Origin: Gentiana macrophylla
Lineage: Eukaryota; Streptophyta; Magnoliopsida; Gentianales; Gentianaceae
Reading direction: 5' to 3'
NCBI GenBank assembly: GCA_026214975.1
Contig: CM047805.1
Location: forward strand, 58,706,834-58,770,833
DNA length: 64,000 nucleotides
Shown: piece after piece, positions 58,509 through 64,000 of the stretch
Position numbering within the stretch: position 1 is the stretch's first letter
Layout of the letters: each line of letters starts with the position of its first letter
Program-made: the position numbers and the translations under genes
The notes under the pieces: generated by a model
What the model was told of the DNA's origin: nothing
Database searches by the model: none
Seen by the model: only the letters and a program-made list of their open reading frames with translations

Positions 58509-59554
58509 AAGCCCTTCTTTGTGTTTACATTATATTGTATAATTTTAAGTATTTATATTATACACTATGTCACTAATAGGCCCTGAAGTAACGCTTACAA
58601 AAGTGGCCATCCTTTTATATTTAATGTGTTACACGTTGAATTTATGCATTCATGATGTGTTGGATCAAATTCTTCATCTATGGGCCAAAATTTACAAAGC
58701 CCGGTTTTTAATTTTATTTAGCCAGCCCGATCATTTCTCTCCTCATATCATATCACATAACCTAATTCCCTATCTCACCCAAATCTTACATAGTATTTTG
58801 AAATGAATGGTAGTCTTCCCCTCAACCATTACTCTTCCTTATTCTCGGAAATTGAAATGCCATTTCCTAAAAAGCCGATCTTGCATTTACTCCTCTGCTT
58901 TATTCTTCAATTCTACAAATCGTATTACCGTTCCAGCCTCTTCTTTTCACACGCTCAATACCTATTATGGTAAGAACCAATTCTGCATTGAATCGTTCCA
59001 ATCAAGCAACCACGTGTGGTAAAACCATTTTGGGAAGGTTTGGTTGAAGAGCTGCCATCATTATGCCATATCTGTGCTGATTCGACTTGATTTAAAGCTG
59101 ATTTCAATCTCTGCAATGCGTGACTTCACTCGAAGGCATTGATTTGAAGCTATCAGCTATGATAGGTGATATCTTTCTGTTAATATCGTATCTTTTATCA
59201 TTTAAATTTTGATTTAGAATAGAAAATTTGCCTGATTTTCTTGGCTATTGTTACTATTGAAGGTTGAATATGAAATGGTGGGACTTTGCCTCTAATTTAT
59301 TGCTAATTCGAGCTATTAAAGCCCTGATTTTAGGATACGCAGTCAACGTCTCTTACAAGGGGGATTCGTTCTTGTTAATATCGTAATTCCTATCATTTAT
59401 TGACACTGATATTCAACATTTACCATGCTTATTTTTCGGTATATTGTTTTGACAGCCTTGGTCACAATAGCATGGTCAACTCAATGAATCTGCCTCTGAT
59501 TATGATCTAGTTCATGATTCGTGTATTGTAGTTTTCACGTACTGAATCTGGAAC
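58509..59554. other. Low-copy interval; possible 5' end of a broken host gene
   Basis: No retroelement features. On the plus strand an ATG at 58804 opens a 57-codon frame, and CTATTATGGTAAGAACC near 58967-58981 contains a good 5' splice-site match, preceded by a pyrimidine-rich leader (58730-58800). The following sequence has intron-like T-rich composition. The two segments CTGTTAATATCGTATC (59181) and TTGTTAATATCGTAATT (59374) are a weak internal repeat. Element B's LTR begins at 59555 and would cut any such gene. No homologue recognised. Confidence 0.3.
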
Positions 59555-60915
59555 TGTTGGTCCCAGAGAAGGGTAAAAGTATAGACAGAGGGGGGGGGGG
59601 GGGGGTGAATGACTATACTGGAGTTTCAAAAATGTTTCTTATAATTAAAAGCTTTTGGGCAGGAGATAAGTCCCTTCATAAAAGTTGTTTCAAAGTAGAT
59701 TATGCACACACAGAGTTTGAATAAAATGCAGTAAGTAAATGTTGTAAAGTAAAGTGCAGTAAGTAAATGAACACAAAAGTCTATAGTGGTTTAGGGTGGT
59801 GTAATCCCTTAATCCATTCTTGTCCTGTGATGATTGGAGGAATTCACAATTATCTTTCACGAATACAATAGTAAGATTGTCCTTGGCTACACAAGCTTCA
59901 CAATCTCCAAGACTATCACTCCCTGGCTACAAAAGCTTCATGACTCGACTCGCTTTCAACACCCGCTCCTTGGGAACAAATCTTCAAAGAAATATAACAA
60001 ACACAACTCCTTCCCAGATGGCTCTGATTGAGTTGCTTGACTGGGGTGTGGATTGAATTCACAAGGAGGTTGATCAATCTCAGTGCTTGATGTAGAATTA
60101 TAGCTCTGAATGCTGAGTTGATCACTAGATGTGTTCTTTTAAGTTTATATAGAAGTCTTGAGAAATTGACAGAGTTTCTGCGAGTTCTTGTATATTCAAA
60201 TCATTTTTTTTCTGTCTGTCAATGCCTTCTATTTATAGACTTGATAATCCGTCCGCTGGCTATATAATGTGGATAATAATCCTTGATTCTTCCTTGATTT
60301 TAGTGATCCGGATTTTCTTCAAACGTCAATCATAAAATTCGTCCTTCATCGATTCTGCAATAATTACTTGATCTCTTTGTTTCCCGCGTTCTGAATAAAT
60401 ATAGATGGTATATCTTACTCTGCTGTTCCTTCACTTGACCGTTGATTGATCGGTTAAGGGACTTAGCTATTGCAATATTTCTTTACTACAATTCCTTACT
60501 TAGCCGATATAAGATTTACTCAACCGGATTACAGCTTTCCTTGATTCTTTGATTTTCCAAGAGTATTTGTACTTCACTTATCCTTGATTTGTGTGAGATC
60601 AGTGTACACCATATTAAAACAATGAGTTTCATCACTTGTAGTATAACTTAGACTTATCCAAGGTCATCACAGACTTCCCTGGTTATTAATCAAATCCATA
60701 GGTCTTCATGCTTCTCTGCTGGTGCATGGATGTCTTCACTCTGCCAAAATTCTGTTTTACTTAGCCATCCTACCAACTAGTACAATACTCATCTGAATGA
60801 ATTTATACAACATGTCAGACTCAGAGTAGAGACTTATACAAATATTTCAAACTTATTTCAGGTTTGCTATAACAACTGGTATGGCCATCATCAAAACACA
60901 TAAAATGTCCTAACA
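59555..60915 (-). mobile_element. 3' LTR of element B
   Basis: About 1361 bases, TGTTAGGACATTTT at 60915 to GGGACCAACA at 59555 on the minus strand. About 60 bases shorter than element A's LTR; a TCTATTTATAG TATA-type word is at 60228-60238. Confidence 0.88.
59578..59619 (-). other. Poly-G/poly-C hairpin in LTR B
   Basis: AGTATAGACA (59578-59587) and TGACTATACT (59610-59619) pair at 9 of 10 positions around GAG, a G run and TGAA. Relative to element A, the third base pair has changed on both sides (C-G to G-C), keeping the pairing. Confidence 0.72.
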
Positions 60916-60929
60916 ATTTCCCCCTTTTT
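60916..60929 (-). promoter_or_regulatory. Polypurine tract of element B
   Basis: AAAAAGGGGGAAAT on the minus strand directly before the LTR start, identical to element A. Confidence 0.85.
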
Positions 60930-61151
60930 GATGATGCCAAAACCCTCATAAGCCTGAACATAAGTAAGCATAAAATAGAGTAAAACTCATTAATTTTATT
61001 CATCCATGAAGGGTCAACAAAAGGACTGAGTCAAAAGGCAAAACGAGAAAATTATTACAATCTACTTATTTTCTTGAAATCTTATACCTTTTGCTTGTAT
61101 TGTCCTTACCCTTGCCCTTGAAACTTCCAGGCTTATTGCTACCTTCCCTTT

Positions 61152-62971
61152 TTAGGCAGCATCAAACATTTCTTCTAGAATCTTATTGGTTTCTTCAGAT
61201 ACCTGGATGAGAATGTCAAGCTGCTTTGTGGAGTGATCCAAGATACTGCCCATGGTCTGAATTTGATGAGTGCGCTCATTCAGTGTGTCCACTATGTGGT
61301 TGAGTTTACCTTAAAGTGTCTCTGCCAAGAATTCTAGATTTTTCAAGACATGATGGGGAATTAGATGCTGCAGGTTATAGAGTAAGTCTCCTTGCCTCTC
61401 CATCACTGCATCATGAACTTCAATGTGACTGATCAAGGCCTCAATCTTTTGATTAATTGAGGTGTAATTTCTTCTCAAAGAAGTTTTCAGATTCTCTCTG
61501 CTAATATGATGTCTCTCCATGTCCACTATCAGTGGATTGATATCCAAGTTGAAAGCTCTGTGTGAAGCTTCATGTGCTCGTGCAGATGCATCGGTTGGTT
61601 TCTCCTCTTATTCCTATTTTTCTTCTTTTTCAATATCTGGATCAGATAGAGATTGTTGAGATTCCCTGGTATCTCCATCTTGTGGAAGGACTGAGCTGCT
61701 TCTTCTTGTACTGGAGTCTCAACTCCTTCTGCTAACATTCCTCCTTGGTCAATGCTATGGGTCCTTTCAGGATCAGCTGAGTGAGTTTCCTCAGCTGGTT
61801 CACTCTGCTGTTTTTCTTCAAGAGACTTACCCTTTTAAATAACATCATGGGGGATCAATTTATCATCAGAATCCTCATCCTCAAGATCATCATCTTTTGT
61901 AAGATGAACCTCTTCATCATCCTCGTTCTCTTCTCCATCTTCATCTGATGGAGTTAGATAGTATGCTTCCTCACCTTTTTCCATTTCTTCAGGATGGAGA
62001 TATTCCGCTAGATCTTCTTCATCATCACTGATCACAAGAGGTCTGTCTTTATTGCTTGGTAGACTCATTTGTTGAACTTTTGCTGTTTGAGATTTGGTTT
62101 GTCTACCGACCCCAGAAACACTAATCTCTGAAAGCGTTCTCTTCTTTTCTGATACAATCTGCTGCTTTTTTGTTGGCTTAATGTAAGTGAACATCACCTT
62201 TGACTCATGAACTTTGTATAACTGAATTGATCTCACTTTCATTTGATCAAACATATATTGGAGAGGAATCCCATATGATTTCTTCTCCTAGAAGATATCC
62301 TGCTTTTGTTGGCCTATGTTTGCTGCAAAATTTCCCAGATCAATCTCTCTTTGAAATTTCTCCTTCAGCAGGTTGAAAAAGTAGGCTGCCTAGGTTAACT
62401 GAAGACCTTGATAGATAATGGCCATCAGTTTGGTCTTGACCTCGGTCATACCATGCATAGACCATTTCTTTCCTTCAATGTTCTTTGTGATCAAGTGATA
62501 AAACTCAGCAAAAGGCATTTTGAGCACCAATCTAGAGTAGTTGAGTTTCTTTGCTGCCCATCTTGGGTTCTTTGCAATCTCAGCCCAGAAGGTGTGGAGA
62601 TTGATCTTTATTTTCTTTATCTCTACTAGTCCGGTTTTAGAGAGATTTAGACATCTGTGGAGGAGACCTGGAGTGATTACCAATTCTCGGCCAAACATAT
62701 TGCTGATGATGCTGTCGAGGGTGCCATTCTTTGTGCTAGGAACATACTCTGTGTTTTGCCAGAAGGAAATTAGGGTTTCATAGCGTATGCCTGTGATTGG
62801 GGGATTGAGGAAGGTCATTAGCCCCAGATTGTTGCATCCATTCACTAATCTTTGTGCTTGTGGATCATTATTGCACACACAGAGGTAGTTCTCAGGTCTA
62901 AAAAATGATCCAGTAACGATCGATTTCTCATACTGCTTTCCAGTTTGTGTGCTTGAAGAGGATGATGCCAT
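61152..62971 (-). pseudogene. Third ORF of element B (env position; Sirevirus-type)
   Basis: ATG at 62971-62969 (MASSSSSTQTGKQYEKSIVT), stop TAA at 61154-61152. The N-terminal piece to 62390 has NNLGLMTFLNPPITGIRYET, MFGRELVITPGLLHRCLNLS and MPFAEFYHLITKNIEGKKWS. Then comes a basic SGVGRQTKSQTA segment (near 62100), an acidic stretch (62050-61840), and a C-terminal helical part with VDMERHHISRENLKTSLRRN and VMERQGDLLYNLQHLIPHHV. A TAG at about 62388, a frame break around 61830 and another near 61600 interrupt it. Complete block-for-block match with the third ORF of element A shows the architecture is a family trait. No signal peptide or membrane helix is evident. Confidence 0.72.
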
Positions 62972-63586
62972 TGTCTTAGACAATGTAGGACTGAAAAACA
63001 TCAAATTTTAGAGGAGGTAGGGTTTTAGAATGCAAAGAAATCAAAGAACTTTCTGAAAACCTCTAAGTTTTGTTTATATAGAAGAAATTTGATAGTGTGA
63101 ATGCAGTTGAATATGGAAGGATTTTGTGAAGTAATGTCGTGATTAGGTATATATAAATCACAGTTTTTTAGTGTAGTGGGAGAGTGGATTGAGGTAATGA
63201 CCAATCCCAGGAATTGAGACGTTGACATCATTCCTTCAATTCAAACAATAACCTCCACGCAATAAAATAAAATCCACGTGGGTAATCTTCCATAAATTAA
63301 TTCTTCATAAATCCTCTGATCTTCCAAATGTATAAAAGTGATTTTTTTCACACTTTACTTCGTTGATTTCTCCAAAGTATTCAGCGGTGGAGTAACTTGG
63401 CTGGTCACTAAGCCGGTGTAGTGACTTCTTTATTGAGCTGTTGTATAAACCGTTCCTAACAATTAGTGAAGTGGACTTCGCTAGTTACTAGTGCCTTACC
63501 TGCCAAATGAGCGCACCCAAAATGGAAAAGGTTCAGTTAGCTGGTGAAGTCACTCTACTTATTACTCCAGTTAGCTGCTCCGTCTT
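62972..63586 (-). other. Noncoding spacer between RNase H and third ORF of element B
   Basis: No coding signal. On the minus strand a TATATAAAC-like word near 63072-63080 could serve as a TATA box for the third ORF, at about the same distance from its ATG as the one in element A. Confidence 0.4.
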
Positions 63587-63872
63587 ACATAATCAATTTC
63601 AATCATTCCCATCTTAGTTCTCAACATACACAATCTTTCATGACTGAGTGGTTTTGTAAAAATATCAGCCAATTGATTATCAGTAGATATGTGTCTTAAC
63701 ATAACATCTTATTTCTTCATGTGATCTCTGATAAAATGATGTCTCACATTTATGTGCTTTGTTCTTGAATGAAGAACTGGATTCTCAGTAATGGCTATTG
63801 CACTTGTATTGTCACGCATGATTGGAATTGTCTTCTCACCTAATCCATAGACTCTCAGTTGCTGTCTGATCC
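63587..63872 (-). pseudogene. RNase H C-terminus of element B (cut by element C)
   Basis: On the minus strand: QQLRVYG, IPIMRDNTSAIAI, HSRTKH and RHHFIRDHMKK, a stop, then QLADIFTKPLSHERLCMLRT-like residues. The same block in element A ends at 42015. The remainder of pol lies beyond the insertion of C. Confidence 0.8.
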
Positions 63873-64000
63873 TGTTGGTCCCTTGAAAAGACTTTGGTTA
63901 AGTTTAGAGGGGGGGGGGGGTGAATAAACTTAACACTTAAAACTTTTGGAGTTAACAAACTCAGCAAGTTCAATAGCCTCACTTGATCGCTTCAGAGAGT
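63873..64000 (-). mobile_element. Element C: LTR end of a third Sirevirus-like element, nested in B
   Basis: Begins TGTTGGTCCC on the plus strand like LTRs A and B, but the following bases differ. It interrupts the RNase H of B. Only the LTR 3' end lies in the window. It holds the third version of the poly-G hairpin. Confidence 0.75.
63897..63934 (-). other. Poly-G/poly-C hairpin in LTR C
   Basis: GTTAAGTTTA (63897-63906) and TAAACTTAAC (63925-63934) are perfect inverted repeats enclosing GAGG, a G run and TGAA. The stem sequence is unrelated to those of A and B; the loop is the same. Confidence 0.75.

Larger units (their letters stand above)
59555..64000 (-). mobile_element. Element B: second Sirevirus-like copia element, runs past the window
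   Basis: Minus strand: 3' LTR 60915-59555, polypurine tract, third ORF 62971-61152, spacer, RNase H end 63872-63587. It is cut at 63873 by the LTR of element C. LTR ends, polypurine tract, hairpin and third ORF all correspond to element A, but with clear divergence, so it is a relative rather than a recent copy. Its 5' part lies beyond C, outside the window. Confidence 0.88.

Overview
This window reads as nuclear DNA of a flowering plant, probably a eudicot. It is AT-rich, almost entirely nested LTR retrotransposons, and carries one inserted piece of plastid rRNA-operon DNA. I found no intact host gene. All coordinates and domain calls come from reading the sequence; nothing was searched or aligned by software.

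Layout. (1) 1-2095: degenerate, probably copia-type LTR sequence cut off by the window edge. (2) 2096-34192: a very large inverted repeat made of two copies of one Athila-like Ty3 element lying tail to tail. The right copy (R, minus strand, 17941-34192) is structurally complete: two LTRs, a tRNA-Asp primer site, gag, pol, two ORFs in the env position and a polypurine tract. The left copy (L, plus strand, 4276-17938) is a mirror image that ends inside gag, where it switches to a second inverted piece (2096-4275) of the element's own 3' end. (3) 34193-35873: a truncated copia LTR. (4) 35874-37769: low-copy sequence with hAT-like and CACTA-like transposon ends and one GC-rich exon-like patch. (5) 37770-48820: a full-length Sirevirus-like copia element (A, minus strand) with 1.42 kb LTRs, gag-pol and an extra third ORF. 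(6) 48824-58508: an older Tork/Tnt1-like copia element (E, minus strand). It is split by a plus-strand Ty3 derivative (D, 51025-56244) that has only a protease-like coding remnant, and by a plastid insertion (57211-57930, trnI-GAU 5' exon to the 3' end of rrn16) inside the integrase. (7) 58509-59554: low-copy, possibly the 5' end of a broken host gene. (8) 59555-64000: a second Sirevirus-like element (B, minus strand) running off the window, cut at 63873 by the LTR of another relative (C).

What stands out. First, the Athila-like element carries the same bipartite GC-rich motif three times: in the LTR ahead of gag-pol, ahead of env-position ORF1, and ahead of ORF2. Each has two 13-14 bp halves, a 6 bp spacer and a TATA-like box downstream. 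This suggests one promoter module reused for three transcription units. Second, the Sirevirus-like LTRs A, B and C share a poly-G loop closed by a 10 bp stem whose sequence differs between families but stays self-complementary, which is covariation for a conserved hairpin just upstream of the primer site. Third, the two Athila env-position ORFs look like tandem paralogues, and the third ORF of elements A and B looks like a distant relative of both. Copy-to-copy differences concentrate at CG/CHG-rich spots, so part of the apparent decay may be sequencing error at methylated cytosines, and the large palindrome should be confirmed with raw long reads.
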